A stretch of 64,000 nt of DNA from Chitinophagaceae bacterium. Its GTDB lineage: Bacteria > Bacteroidota > Bacteroidia > Chitinophagales > Chitinophagaceae. Positions 8,627 to 19,045 of the stretch are shown here, in pieces (within the stretch, counting starts at the first letter, position 1; each line of letters opens with the position of its first letter). The position numbers and the translations under genes were made by a program. Under the pieces are notes generated by a model, which was not told where the DNA came from, did no database searches, and was given only the letters and a program-made list of their open reading frames with translations. The stretch is taken from assembly GCA_016719815.1 (NCBI GenBank), contig JADJYK010000013.1, forward strand, positions 1-64,000, in the 5' to 3' direction.

Positions 8627-10858
8627 ATGAATCTGAAATACATTTTACTTAGCCTCTTGCTTGCACTGTCAACACTGTTGCAGGCCCAGCAAACTATTGA
8701 AATAAAAGACATATCAACAGGTAAGCCCGTACTAAATGCAACTGTTGAAGTTGACAAGATAGCAACTACAACTAACAGCGAAGGAAAATTTACTCTTACT
8801 TCAGTAAAACTTAAACTCATCATCACCCATATCTCATACGAAACCTATACACTTACTTCCAGCGAGACAGAAGATGCTTTGAAAAAAGGGGTTATCTATC
8901 TCTACCCTGTTTCGGCAGTAATGCTAAATCCCGTTACCATTTATAGTGTAAAAGGAAAAAGCGCAGACCAAAAAATTAAACTTGAAAATGGCGACTGGGT
9001 TCAGCATGATGCAGGCCAGATAATAAACCAAATTCCAGGGTTTTCTGTAATCAGGAAAAGTGGCGCATTTGGTTTTGACCCTGTTTTCAGAGGCTTAAAA
9101 AATGAACAATTAAATATTGTAACTGACGGAGCTTTAACAGCTGCTGCTGCCTGTCCAAACAGAATGGACCCATCAGTAAGCCAGGTTTTGGCGAGCCAGA
9201 TAGACCAAATTGAAGTGATGAAAGGCCCTCATAGTTTCAGGTACGGGCCTGCGATGGGTGCGGTCATTAATTTTAAATCGCCTGAACCGGAATTCAGCGA
9301 AAAACAAAAAGTTGCAGGCCGGGTAAATGCAGGTTATGAGAGTAATGGTGAAGTTTACAGAACAGAAGGATTAGTAGCATTCCAAACAAAAAAAGTGCAA
9401 CTTTCAGCAATTGGCTCTTACTCCAAAGGCCACGATTATAAAGATGGCAGGGATAGTGTTATGCCATCTGATTTTAGCAGGGCATCTGCAGGCATTACTG
9501 CCGGATTTAAAATTAATGCTGCTAATATAGTTCAACTTTCTGCTACCCGCAATTTTGCCCGTACCACTGACTTTCCCACCCTGCCTATGGATTTGCTAAG
9601 TGATGATACATGGATGATTCAGGCGCAATACAGGAAAAAGGCAGAACACAAATGGTATTCGCAGTGGCACACACAGGTTTATACTTCTTTCGTTGACCAT
9701 AAAATGGGTAACAAATACAGATCTGCTTCAGTAAATACATTGGCAGGCACCGATGCAACCACCAGTACTGCTGGTGGAAGAAGTGAACTAACCCTTACTA
9801 GAAGAAAAGCACTGATTTTTGCAGGTGCAGATTTAAAAATTGAAAAAAAAGAAGGCGACCGTATTCGACAGGTAAAAACCGGTCCAATGGCCGGCAAAAC
9901 ATTTATTGATTCAGTATGGCAAAATAGTTCTGTTTTCAATTCAGGCTTTTTTGGAGAGTGGCACCAGCTATTGAAGCAGTATAAACTGAGTGTATCCGGC
10001 AGATTAGATTTTGTGACAGGAAATGCCGATGCCCCCTCGTCAAAATTTTCAAAACAATACCCTGATCCCAATAATTCAGACATCAACTTCAGCATAAGTG
10101 CCGGCATCAGCAGACAATGGAACAAAAACTGGCAAACTGGCCTGTGGCTGGGAAGAGGTACCCGCTCTGCATCCATTTCAGAAAGATATATCAATTCCCT
10201 GCCTATCGGTACTGACCCCTACGAAATGCTTGGCAACCCACAACTAAAACCTGAAACAAATAACCAGGCCGACCTTTCGGTAGTTTTCAAATCCCGAAAA
10301 ACACAGATACATTTTAACGGTTTTGCTGCTGTAATTTCCGACTACATCACTTCTTTTATAAACCCAGCCATTGCACCAAGGTTTGGGGCTCCGGGTGTCA
10401 GACAATATACAAATACAGACAAAGCCACCCTGTATGGTTTTGAATTTAACTGGCAACAGGAATGGATACCGGCAATCTCTCACCAGTTTACCTTTGCATA
10501 CACACATGGGAAGAATAATGATTTGGATAAGCCACTTCCCGAAATTTCACCCGCCGATGCCAGATTTAGAATTGAAAGTAAGCTATGGAAAGAAAAAATT
10601 TCCCTTTACTTGACATATAGATATTCCTTCAAACAGGACCGAATTGCTGATGACTATGGTGAGAAAATCACTTCCAGTTTCAGTACTCTTGACCTCGGCA
10701 TCAGGACACAACTTCTTAAAAATCTGCAGTTTTCTCTTGCAGTTAATAACCTTTTCAATAAAGCTTACAGGGAACACCTGAACCGATATATTAATTCCAC
10801 CACCCCTTTGAATGCCGCTGGAAGAAGCTTAATTGCGATGTTTTCGTATAAGTTTTAA
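8627..10858 (+). CDS. NosA/OprC-like TonB-dependent copper receptor
   Basis: This outer-membrane receptor of 743 residues has a signal peptide (cleavage after LQAQ), a carboxypeptidase-regulatory-like domain (about 25-100), a plug (about 115-230) and a beta-barrel ending in a terminal phenylalanine (MFSYKF). The key evidence is CPNRMDP at residues 176-182, the CX3M copper-binding motif of OprC/NosA receptors that import copper. Copper is needed by the NosZ and cbb3 enzymes encoded 30-45 kb downstream, so the functional link is sensible but inferred. The 217 bases before it contain no exact -7 box that I could find. Confidence 0.85.
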   Translation: MNLKYILLSLLLALSTLLQAQQTIEIKDISTGKPVLNATVEVDKIATTTNSEGKFTLTSVKLKLIITHISYETYTLTSSETEDALKKGVIYLYPVSAVMLNPVTIYSVKGKSADQKIKLENGDWVQHDAGQIINQIPGFSVIRKSGAFGFDPVFRGLKNEQLNIVTDGALTAAAACPNRMDPSVSQVLASQIDQIEVMKGPHSFRYGPAMGAVINFKSPEPEFSEKQKVAGRVNAGYESNGEVYRTEGLVAFQTKKVQLSAIGSYSKGHDYKDGRDSVMPSDFSRASAGITAGFKINAANIVQLSATRNFARTTDFPTLPMDLLSDDTWMIQAQYRKKAEHKWYSQWHTQVYTSFVDHKMGNKYRSASVNTLAGTDATTSTAGGRSELTLTRRKALIFAGADLKIEKKEGDRIRQVKTGPMAGKTFIDSVWQNSSVFNSGFFGEWHQLLKQYKLSVSGRLDFVTGNADAPSSKFSKQYPDPNNSDINFSISAGISRQWNKNWQTGLWLGRGTRSASISERYINSLPIGTDPYEMLGNPQLKPETNNQADLSVVFKSRKTQIHFNGFAAVISDYITSFINPAIAPRFGAPGVRQYTNTDKATLYGFEFNWQQEWIPAISHQFTFAYTHGKNNDLDKPLPEISPADARFRIESKLWKEKISLYLTYRYSFKQDRIADDYGEKITSSFSTLDLGIRTQLLKNLQFSLAVNNLFNKAYREHLNRYINSTTPLNAAGRSLIAMFSYKF

Positions 10859-10880
10859 GTGCGGTATCATTAAAAGACTA

Positions 10881-10919
10881 ACCTATAAAGACTGTTTATA
10901 AAAAACAGTCTTTATAGGT
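10881..10919. terminator. perfect 17-bp stem-loop, probable terminator
   Basis: ACCTATAAAGACTGTTT pairs perfectly with its complement across a 5-base loop, 22 bases after the receptor stop. It has no clean T tail on the plus strand, so a processing or stabilising stem is an alternative. Confidence 0.5.
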
Positions 10920-11161
10920 CTAACATCAAGCCCGGTCCTGTAAGTAATACAATTTTCAATCCAGGGTTTCAGTAATAATTTTAGAACCCTCTCTCAAAAA
11001 CTCCACTAATCCTTAACAATAGCCACTGAACCTTTTTTTAGTCAAGTGCTTAAACCTTTCAGGCAAGCTGTTGTCCAAGTAGCGTTCACAAAACTTTATA
11101 AAAAAGCCGGCGAAGGTTTTATAACTCATCCGGCGTCAAAAAGGAAAATAAAAATTATACC
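10920..11161. other. intergenic, no gene seen
   Basis: The gap between the receptor and the Spy-like gene holds no open frame of note. The only structure I see is GCCGG at 11106 pairing with CCGGC at 11130, just upstream of the Spy-like start; it could be a leader hairpin. Confidence 0.4.
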
Positions 11162-11870
11162 ATGAAGAAAATAATCGCAGCAGCACTGCTTACCTCGTTT
11201 GCAGTTGCAACAACAAACGCACAGGAAATTCCGCATCGTAAACATGCAGGGTCACCTCAGCATCAAATGGAAATGAAGCAAAAGCAGTTTAAGAAGCAGC
11301 AACATGACCAGGTGATGAAACAGCTGAACCTCACTACTGAACAAAAAGAACAGTTCAAAGCCCAAAGAGAAGAGTTAAAAATAAAAATGGATGAGTTAAA
11401 AAAGATTGATAATATCACCGTAAAAGAGTGGAAAAGCCGCATGGAGACTATGCGTAAGAGCACAAAACAAAAATGGAAAACATTTTCACTAAAGAGCAGA
11501 AAGAAAAAATGGCTATTATGAAAGAAAGCCGGGAGAAGATGGAAAAAGTGAAAACAGAAACCCGCATGAAAATGATGAAGGTGAACCTCGGCCTTACTGC
11601 TGAGCAGTCAGCTAGGTTAGAAAAACACCATTCCACTATGCAGGAAAAAATGAAAGCCCTCCGTGAGGATAAAAACCTAAACGATGAGCAGAAAAAGAAA
11701 AGGCAAAAGAATTGCATAAAAAACAACAGGAAGAACTTAAGACTATCCTTACAGAAGAGCAGTTACAGAAAATGAAAGAAGGCATGAAAAAGCAACGGAA
11801 AGGTCCCGGTCGCCCAGGCGGTCCCGGTAAATTGCAAAAACAAAAACCTCAGGTAAAAGAAACAATATAA
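11162..11870 (+). CDS. Spy/LTXXQ-like periplasmic protein (frameshifted)
   Basis: A signal peptide ending near TNAQ is followed by a highly charged, Lys/Glu/Met/Gln-rich helical protein with repeated LTxEQ-type motifs (LNLTTEQKEQ, LGLTAEQSAR, ILTEEQLQK). This pattern is that of Spy/CpxP-like envelope chaperones or metal-stress proteins. The C-terminus is a Gly-Pro-Arg-rich tail. Two one-base deletions in A runs (11469-11473 and 11698-11701) break the frame; restoring them gives one protein of about 236 residues ending at 11870. It stands alone, with a terminator directly behind it. Confidence 0.7.
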
Positions 11871-11893
11871 CAGTCCGTTCACGAAGAAGACAG

Positions 11894-11920
11894 CCCTTTG
11901 CTTTAAGCGAGGGGTTTTTT
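11894..11920 (+). terminator. intrinsic terminator after the Spy-like gene
   Basis: CCCTTTGCT pairs with AGCGAGGGG (with G-T pairs) and is followed by six T. Confidence 0.65.
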
Positions 11921-11949
11921 ATTATATAACATCTTCACTTGCGGATACT

Positions 11950-11957
11950 TATCTTTG
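11950..11957 (+). promoter_or_regulatory. -7 promoter box TATCTTTG
   Basis: Exact -7 consensus 37 bases before the pseudouridine synthase gene at 11995. Confidence 0.6.
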
Positions 11958-11994
11958 CAACTCACTACTGTTGTAAAACAGCAAAACACAACTC

Positions 11995-12966
11995 ATGAAA
12001 AAGAAACGCTCCGATAACTTCTCAAAATTTGCCCCCAAAAAAAGTAATGCTGCCGTCAAGGAGCAATTCAGGCAGGAAAAACGAAAAGTAAAAAAAGAAA
12101 GAGAAGAGTATTTTGACGAAAAAAGAAGACAGAAGTCTGTATCCGGAAGTCAGAAGGTTTCCGGTAATAGCAGAACGTCTATAACCAGTCAACAACCCTC
12201 AGATCACAAACATCAGCCTTCACACCTCAGAGCTCAGACTTCAGAACTAATGCCGCTTAACAAGTACATTGCACATTCGGGTGTGACTGCAAGGCGTGAA
12301 GCTGCCGATATGGTAAAGAAAGGCCTGGTAAAAGTAAATGGCGAACTGGTTACAGAACCGGGTCATAAGGTTTCATCAAAAGATGATGTACGGGTAAATG
12401 GTAAGAAAATTTTTCTGGCTAAAAACCTTGTGTACATATTGCTGAACAAGCCGAAAGATTATATCACAACAACCGATGACCCGCAAAAAAGAAAAACCGT
12501 TCTGGATTTAATCAGGAATGCGACAAAAGAAAGAATTTACCCTGTTGGCCGTCTCGACAGAAATACTTCTGGTGTTTTGCTTCTTACCAACGATGGAGAA
12601 CTGGCACAAAAGCTGACACACCCCAGCAACGAGGTAAAAAAAGTATATCATGTAACGCTCAACAAATCGCTTGAAAAAAAAGATTTTGACCAGGTACTGA
12701 AAGGCGTGGTATTGGAGGATGGTCCCGCATCGGTAGATGTGCTTGCTTATGCTGATTCGAAAGATAAAACACAAATAGGTGTAGAAATACACAGCGGCCG
12801 CAACAGGATTGTCCGCCGCATTTTTGAATCACTGGGCTATGATGTAAAAAACCTTGACAGGGTGATTTTTGCCGGACTCACAAAAAAAAATGTGGAAAGA
12901 GGCAAATGGCGTTTTTTGAATGAAAAAGAAGTTAGAGAATTAAAGTATTTTGGTAAAGGGAAATAA
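11995..12966 (+). CDS. RsuA/RluB-family pseudouridine synthase
   Basis: It converts a uridine in rRNA to pseudouridine. After a basic N-terminal extension of about 85 residues there is an S4 RNA-binding domain (LNKYIAHSGVTARREA...) and a catalytic domain with the active-site Asp in PVGRLDRNTSG; HSGRNRIVRRIFESLGY is the conserved C-terminal motif. Length is 323 residues and the frame is intact. The linker between the extension and the S4 domain (DNA about 12130-12250) is low in complexity and looks repeat-derived. RluB (U2605 of 23S rRNA) is the likeliest specificity, but RluF or RsuA cannot be excluded. Confidence 0.85.
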   Translation: MKKKRSDNFSKFAPKKSNAAVKEQFRQEKRKVKKEREEYFDEKRRQKSVSGSQKVSGNSRTSITSQQPSDHKHQPSHLRAQTSELMPLNKYIAHSGVTARREAADMVKKGLVKVNGELVTEPGHKVSSKDDVRVNGKKIFLAKNLVYILLNKPKDYITTTDDPQKRKTVLDLIRNATKERIYPVGRLDRNTSGVLLLTNDGELAQKLTHPSNEVKKVYHVTLNKSLEKKDFDQVLKGVVLEDGPASVDVLAYADSKDKTQIGVEIHSGRNRIVRRIFESLGYDVKNLDRVIFAGLTKKNVERGKWRFLNEKEVRELKYFGKGK

Positions 12967-12967
12967 A

Positions 12968-13017
12968 GGCCCCTAAACATGCCTTGTCGGCAGACAGGTC
13001 CCCCGGAGGGAGACTTT
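12968..13017. repeat. palindromic repeat element with a nested second palindrome
   Basis: GGCCCCTAAA (12968-12977) and TCCCCCGGAGGGAGACTTT (12999-13017) are the two ends of the same element that lies inside adeC at 59376-59408, here in the opposite orientation. Between them sits a 21-base insert (12978-12998) that is itself a near-palindrome, with CTTGTCGGCAGACAGG at its core. The element begins one base after the stop codon of the upstream gene. Confidence 0.65.
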
Positions 13018-13033
13018 TTAAAACACAATTTTG

Positions 13034-13756
13034 ATGATAAGAATTCAGGATTGGATAATTGCTGAAAATGATGATTTTGTTGCTCTCAACAAACCGTCAG
13101 GCCTCTTATCTATACCCGACAGGGAAGGAAAAGAAGTTTCGTTAAAAGTTCTGCTGAAGGAAAAGTATGGAAAAATCTTTACAGTTCACCGGCTTGATAA
13201 AGACACCAGCGGCCTGATAATTTTTGCCAAAAATGAAACGGCACATAAATTCCTTTCTCAGCAGTTTGAGAACCGGAAAACATTAAAAATATACCAGGGA
13301 CTGGTTCTGGGCTCGCCTATACAAAAGGAAGGCAGCATTGATGCTCCCATTGCTGAACACCCGGCTCAAAATGGTACAATGATAGTACACAGGAAAGGAA
13401 AAGAAGCCCTGACCGATTATACAGTACTGGCCGATTTTGGCATTTACTCATTTCTGCAGTTTCGTATCCACACCGGCCGCACCCACCAGATAAGGGTACA
13501 CATGAAAGACACAGGTCATCCTATTATTTGCGACCCGCTATACGGGGATGGAAAACCGGTATTGGTTTCGTCGCTTAAAACAAAATTTAAACTTTCAAAA
13601 AACGAAGAAGAAGAACGGCCCATAATGGGCAGACTGGCACTGCATGCTTACCAGCTATCTATTGAAGGTACAGATGGCAAGCCCATTCATCTTGAAGCCC
13701 CATTGCCAAAGGATATAAGGGCTACGTTGCAGCAGTTGGAGAAAAGGAAAAAATAG
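13034..13756 (+). CDS. RluA-family pseudouridine synthase
   Basis: This second, unrelated-class pseudouridine synthase has the RluA motif HRLDKDTSG with the catalytic Asp, and the HTGRTHQIRVHM motif that follows in this family. There is no S4 domain. At 241 residues it is shorter than RluC/RluD and resembles RluA or the YqcB group. I chose ATG 13034 over the TTG three bases earlier. It probably shares a transcript with the preceding synthase, with the palindromic repeat in between. It ends 2 bases before the convergent metZ-like gene. Confidence 0.85.
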   Translation: MIRIQDWIIAENDDFVALNKPSGLLSIPDREGKEVSLKVLLKEKYGKIFTVHRLDKDTSGLIIFAKNETAHKFLSQQFENRKTLKIYQGLVLGSPIQKEGSIDAPIAEHPAQNGTMIVHRKGKEALTDYTVLADFGIYSFLQFRIHTGRTHQIRVHMKDTGHPIICDPLYGDGKPVLVSSLKTKFKLSKNEEEERPIMGRLALHAYQLSIEGTDGKPIHLEAPLPKDIRATLQQLEKRKK

Positions 13757-13758
13757 CA

Positions 13759-14933
13759 TCAGCACTTTTCCAAAGCCTGCAAAATATCATTCAGAATATC
13801 TTCGGGATGCTCAAGTCCTACAGAAATTCTGATCAACCCGGAAGAAATGCCTACAAGTTGCCTTTCTTCTTCGCTAAGTTTTGAATGCGTGGTTGAAGCC
13901 GGATGTGAAGCAATAGTGCGGCTGTCGCCAAGGTTATTGGTCATTGAAATCATCTCCAGCGCATTCAAAAATTTTCTGCCACTTTCCACACCGCCCTTCA
14001 ATTCAAACGTTACAATTCCGCCGCCATTGCTCATTTGCTTTTTAGCAATGGCATAGTGCGGATGCGATTCAAGAAACGGATATTTAACCCAACTCAACTT
14101 ATCATTCCCACTCAACTGCTTAGCCAGTTGCAGGGCGCTGGCAGCATGCCGCTCCATACGTACAAATAAAGTTTCCAGGCTTTTGGAAGCACCCAGGCAT
14201 TAAAAGGACTCATAGAAGGCCCTGTATTTCGTACAAAAAGATAGAGCTCATGAATCAGCTCTTTTCTCCCAACAACAACACCGCCCAATACCCTGCCCTG
14301 CCCATCTATAAACTTGGTGGCAGAATGTAAAACCAAATCTGCACCGTACTTCATTGGCTGCTGTACTGCCGGAGTCGCAAAGCAATTATCCACTACAAGT
14401 AAAATGTTATGTCTTATACAAATGGAAGCAACAAATTCAATATCTATAATATCAAGCCCTGGATTGGACGGAGTTTCCACATACAACATTTTCGTATTGG
14501 ATCTGATCATTGCTTCGATGCTTTCGGGTTTGCTCATTTCAAAATACGAATATTCGATTCCCCATCTTTTAAGATATTTCGTAAGGATTGTATGTGTCGA
14601 ACCAAATACTGCAGAAGCAGAAATAATATGATCTCCCTGACTCAAAAAAGCCATAAAGGTTGAAAATACTGCGGCCATACCCGTCCCCGTAGCGATACCA
14701 TCTGCAGCTCCCTCTAACTGAGCAATTTTCTGTATGAACTCATCCACAGTAGGATTTGAAAAACGGGAATAGATATTTACTTCCGGCGATTCAGCAGAAA
14801 AAGCTGCCGCCATATTCTCTGCAGAATCGTATACAAAACTGCTGGTAAGAAACAATGGCGTTGAGTGCTCCTTTTGCTCAGTTCTGTCGGTTTGCAGACG
14901 TATTGCTTTTGTTTCTGGCTTTTGAGAAGACAT
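13759..14933 (-). CDS. metZ: O-succinylhomoserine sulfhydrylase-like PLP enzyme (frameshifted)
   Basis: This Cys/Met metabolism PLP-dependent enzyme is predicted to make homocysteine from an activated homoserine and sulfide. The PLP lysine lies in HSATKFIDGQGR, a form typical of MetZ; the YSRFSNPT motif and the DNCFATP motif are also present. A frame break at the AA pair 14187-14188 (one more A on the plus strand) rejoins NAWVL-SKSLETLFVR-MERHAA. Length is about 391 residues. ATG 14933 (MSSQKPE) is preferred to a TTG three codons upstream. The sulfide it needs would come from the sulfate assimilation operon about 5 kb away. Cystathionine gamma-synthase is the main alternative. Confidence 0.8.
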
Positions 14934-15232
14934 ATTTATCAAATATTTGTTTTAAAGATACACCCCCCATCATGAAAAGAGTATTGGGGTTTCAGAAACA
15001 CTGCCCTAGCAATCGAAAAATACGACTTGTTTAAACAGTAATATACATTAGGAGAAATATTGTCATTTTCGATTTAGGATTTTCCAAGACATGTTGTAAT
15101 CTGAAAAGGTCTGTTAACCGGTTTCAATTTTTGGCCTCGAAACCTTCAAATTAACCCGGCATCCCATAAATGTTAGACGTTGAAGTACTTAGCACACTTT
15201 TTTATGTATATATTTACAGAGTTTATTAGAAA
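14934..15232. other. divergent intergenic region
   Basis: About 300 bases between divergent genes. No open frame stands out. A near -7 box TATATTTA lies about 20 bases before the hydrolase gene. Confidence 0.35.
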
Positions 15233-15991
15233 ATGGAAAAACATTCAGGAATAACATCTTACTATCAGTTTACAGATGAAGGGTCAGGAACCCCTATTAT
15301 TCTCCTGTATGGATTGTTTGGTTCGGCAAAAAATTTTCTTCCTCTTAGAGAACATCTGAAAAAAAAATACAGGGTGATTGTACCTGTTTTCCCCTTCTTT
15401 CAAACAGGCACAAAGGCTGATATTTTCAGTTTTACTGAGTATCTGCATGCAATAATAACTACATTGAATCTCACTAAATTTCATTTATTAGGTAACTCCA
15501 TGGGCGGCCATATTGCCATTCTGTATACGCTTAAATATCCTGAAAAAATTGAGTCCCTTATCCTTAGCGGCAGTTCAGGGTTATATGAACATGGGCTTGG
15601 AGATACTTATCCACGCCGCGGCGATTATGAATACATAAAAACCAAAACACAGCTAACATTTTATAAACCGGAAATAGCCACTAAAGAACTAGTGGATGAG
15701 ATATACTCAATAGTTAACAGCCGAAAAGCATTACAGATTGTTTCACTGGCTAAGTCCACCATACGAAACAATGTGGAAGCTGAACTACATAAAATTGATT
15801 GCCCCTCTTGTCTTATTTGGGGAATGAACGATACCATTACACCCCCGGATGTTGCAGTCAGCTTTCAGCAATTTTTACCAAAAGCTGATTTATACTGGAT
15901 TGATGAATGTGGCCATGTTCCAATGCTTGAAAGGCCTGCAGAGTTTAATTCAGCATTAGATACTTTTTTTCAACTTAATGGTTTTGTATAA
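15233..15991 (+). CDS. alpha/beta hydrolase
   Basis: A 252-residue alpha/beta-hydrolase fold protein. The nucleophile Ser is in GNSMGGH (about residue 89), the acid Asp probably in GMNDTITP, and the catalytic His in DECGHVPMLERP. The oxyanion-hole region reads LLYGLFGSAKNF. The frame is intact and there is no signal peptide. The substrate is unknown; esterase, or C-C hydrolase of the MhpC type, are typical for this pattern. It is monocistronic, closed by a shared terminator. Confidence 0.75.
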   Translation: MEKHSGITSYYQFTDEGSGTPIILLYGLFGSAKNFLPLREHLKKKYRVIVPVFPFFQTGTKADIFSFTEYLHAIITTLNLTKFHLLGNSMGGHIAILYTLKYPEKIESLILSGSSGLYEHGLGDTYPRRGDYEYIKTKTQLTFYKPEIATKELVDEIYSIVNSRKALQIVSLAKSTIRNNVEAELHKIDCPSCLIWGMNDTITPPDVAVSFQQFLPKADLYWIDECGHVPMLERPAEFNSALDTFFQLNGFV

Positions 15992-16029
15992 AAATCAGTA
16001 CCAATCCGTTAGTATTGATACTGATTTTT
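15990..16029. terminator. bidirectional terminator
   Basis: AAAAATCAGTA pairs with TACTGATTTTT across an 18-base loop that can pair further (CAAT with ATTG). Its A and T flanks serve both the hydrolase gene and the convergent TonB receptor gene. Confidence 0.75.
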
Positions 16030-16045
16030 GAGCACTTAAGCCGGT

Positions 16046-18993
16046 TTACTTACCCAATAAGCCTTCCAGGGAAATTGTCAGGTAATAAATTCCTCCGATA
16101 GTTGGACCAGCAGCATATTGAATATACCTGCTGTTAAAAATATTAGTTCCCCCAACCTTAATTGTTGCTTTTGCAGCAGGGATCCGGTAATTAACCTGCG
16201 CATCGAATGAACTGAAGGATGGCACCTGCCCTGTAGCCAGTGTACTTTCCCACAAGAACGTATCCTGCCATTTCCAGCTAACACTAAAGCCCAGGTTTCT
16301 TACTACCTCCCTGTTTGCTACAGAAATATTAGTCATCCATTTTGGAGTATTAAATGCAGTAATAAAAATATCCGCATCTTTATTTGTTTTGATATTATTG
16401 TAGTTTAAATTTCCGGCGAACGAAAACTTCTTAAATGCATTCCATGTAATTCCAACTGATGAACCGAAATTCTTATAGGTATTCTTGGCGTTGGTTAATA
16501 CCCTATACGGCTCCTGCATGCTTATGTTAACAGCCAGCATATCTACTGCAGATTCATCACTGCCAACTTTTCCTGTTGTCGGCACTGATACTTCTACCTG
16601 TCCAAGAAAACCATCATATTGATTAAGGTATGCATCCCAGTCAATAACGAATGAATTATTCAGTAAAACAGCTTTATAACCTATCTCAAAAGAATTGATT
16701 CGCTCCGGTCTTGTAGGAGAAAGATTAGTTACTTGCAGCAAAGCCTTATTTGTAACTGCCGCCTGACTGGCAGTTACACCACCGGCCGTTACATCTGCAT
16801 TAACTTTTGCATTAAATGTGTTTACAGATGTCAGAGTGTAAGAATTTTCAAGATATCCAAGTCCTTCATTGATATAAGACAACCCTCCCACTCTTCTCAC
16901 ATTCCCATTATTAACAAACGATAAAGCTTCAAAAAGTGCAGGGAACCTGAATCCATTTTGAAATGAAGCCCTGAAGTTGTGCTTCTTATTTGCAGTATAC
17001 ACCATTGCAACCCGTGGATTGAGTTTTGGAGAAAAACTCAGGGTTATAATCAACCCGTAAGGAAGAAACAATCTTCAGCTTTTCTTCAAACAATGTTTTG
17101 GATGCCTGTGCAAAACCTCCGATTTTTTTGTAATAAACATTCTTTCCAAAGCTTCCCTCTTTATCCGGAATATTCCTTTCACCCAAAGGCCTTGAAAAGT
17201 CAACAAAATTATTTCCATCAGGGATTACCTCATAAATCCGCACATCCGCACCAACAAGCAACTGAAAAAATTTAATTCTGTTTTCAAAATCATACTGTGC
17301 ATCCGTATGGTACATCCTGCTTTTTTGAAGCAACCAGGCTCCACCTGTTGCCGGTGCTCCTGTAATGCCTGCATTTCGGTGATCCCAGTTATTTATTCTA
17401 ATGATGGTGTCTTTTAATCTTTTAAAAGCATCGGTACCGGGCTCAGCCCGTCCTGCATCCGCAGCAGCCCTTGCATTTTTCATAGCTGCCGCGAGGTCAA
17501 TACCGTTATTCAGGTCGGTCTGCAATTTTGTTTTAAAACGGGTTCCCCATGCACTGTTAGATAAATGAGTAAGTTGCAGATTATCTGTCAAAGGCTTGAG
17601 ATTATATGAATCACCAGTATTTTCAACAGAAACATAAGCACGGACAAAGTAATTACTACCCTTTAGTTCCAGTTTATGGTTTTTAACAGTCACATTATCC
17701 AATTGTATTTTATTGCCTCGCTGAAACACACCATCCATTTTTCCATACCTGAAATCATAAGAAATCTCTGCATTGTCATTAATTCGGTAGTGTACACCGG
17801 CATCAAACTTCAGATTGTCAACCTTAGGATTCACCAGGTCCTTTTCCCAGTAACCTGTTCTCCTCAAAATGAAGGTTTTTGAGCCGCCATTATAATTCAC
17901 GCCGCTAATTGTTACAGCATTATTATTTTCATCTCCATACCTGTTCCATGCATCATAAGCAGGGTTATTGTTCCCGTCCAATTCAGGGTAAGCAGGATTG
18001 GCAGTGTTAAGACTATTAGGATTTTGGTTCGTTATTGTATTCGATTGCCAATCTGTACCAGTCATATAGCTGGCATTTACTTTAAAAGCAACCTTATTAT
18101 TAAATGCCTTTGCATAGCGAAGTGCAAACTCACTAATGTTGCTCACGGGATAATCCCGTCCATCAATATGATTTAATGCAGTCCGATTGTAAATACTTAA
18201 TCCCTGATGCTGAAACGGACTTTTAGTAATCATATTTGCCATACCGTTTATTGCATTCATTCCATAAAGTGCTGAAGCTGCCCCTGGTGTTATCTCCACA
18301 CTTTGAATATCCAGTTCAGTAGGGCCTATCGCATTTCCCAGTGGAACTCCTAATGTAGCTGCCTGCATATCCACACCATCGACCAATTGCATAAACCGGA
18401 AATTATTTGGAATATTAAAACCTCTTGTATTAGGAACTTTAAAAGTTAAGCTTGAAGTTGTCATTTGCACTCCTTTTACGTTTTCCAATGCATCATAAAA
18501 AGAGGGAGCAGCAGTCTCTTTTATAGCTCTTATATCGAGCTTTTCTACTGCTACAGGAGATTTTAAAATGTTTTCTTTGACCCGAGAAGCAGATACCACC
18601 ACTTCTGTACCTAATACAGTTTGAGTAGCCAATGCAACGGAAAGTTTTGAATTAATTGACTTGACCTCTACTTCTCTTGGCGCATATCCAATAGCTGTAA
18701 ATACCAGTGTGAACGGAAGTTTTGCTTTGTTCTGATTACAAATACTCCATCATCCTTACTAACAGTGCCGCTAACTGTTCCTCTAATGCTTATAGAAACA
18801 CCAGCCAGTGGCTCTTTCCTTTCTTCGTCAGTAATTTTTCCTGAAATTTCAAAAAAGTATTTGGCTGAGCTAAAACAGTAATTTGTCCCAGCTGCAGGAC
18901 AATAGTTAAAAGCAATACTATAACTGAATTACTAAGCCGGCCATTATTTCCAATACTACCAAAACAACTCATATTTTCAGTCTTACTTTTCAT
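16046..18993 (-). CDS. TonB-dependent receptor of the sulfate assimilation operon (frameshifted)
   Basis: An outer-membrane receptor of about 980 residues: signal peptide, carboxypeptidase-like domain (ISGKITDEERKEPLAGVSI...), plug with AINGMANMITKSP, and a beta-barrel. Three one-base errors break it: A run 18851-18856 and T run 18726-18728 each lack a base, and A run 17032-17036 has one extra. Correcting them gives a continuous product from ATG 18993. It is the last gene of the minus-strand unit after cysH, cysD, cysN and the TauE-family gene, which suggests uptake of a sulfur compound. The ligand cannot be read from the sequence. Confidence 0.8.
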
Positions 18994-19045
18994 AACTTAA
19001 AATTTATTAGTCTATAAAATCAATAGAGTATTTATGTAAAAAAAT

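Noticed and set aside
9679..10194. Long minus-strand frame of 171 codons within the copper receptor gene
   Set aside because: It lies opposite a well-supported gene, has no recognisable domain and reflects the codon bias of the real strand.
10881..10919. 17-bp inverted repeat as an insertion sequence end
   Set aside because: The arms are only 5 bases apart and no transposase or second copy is visible.
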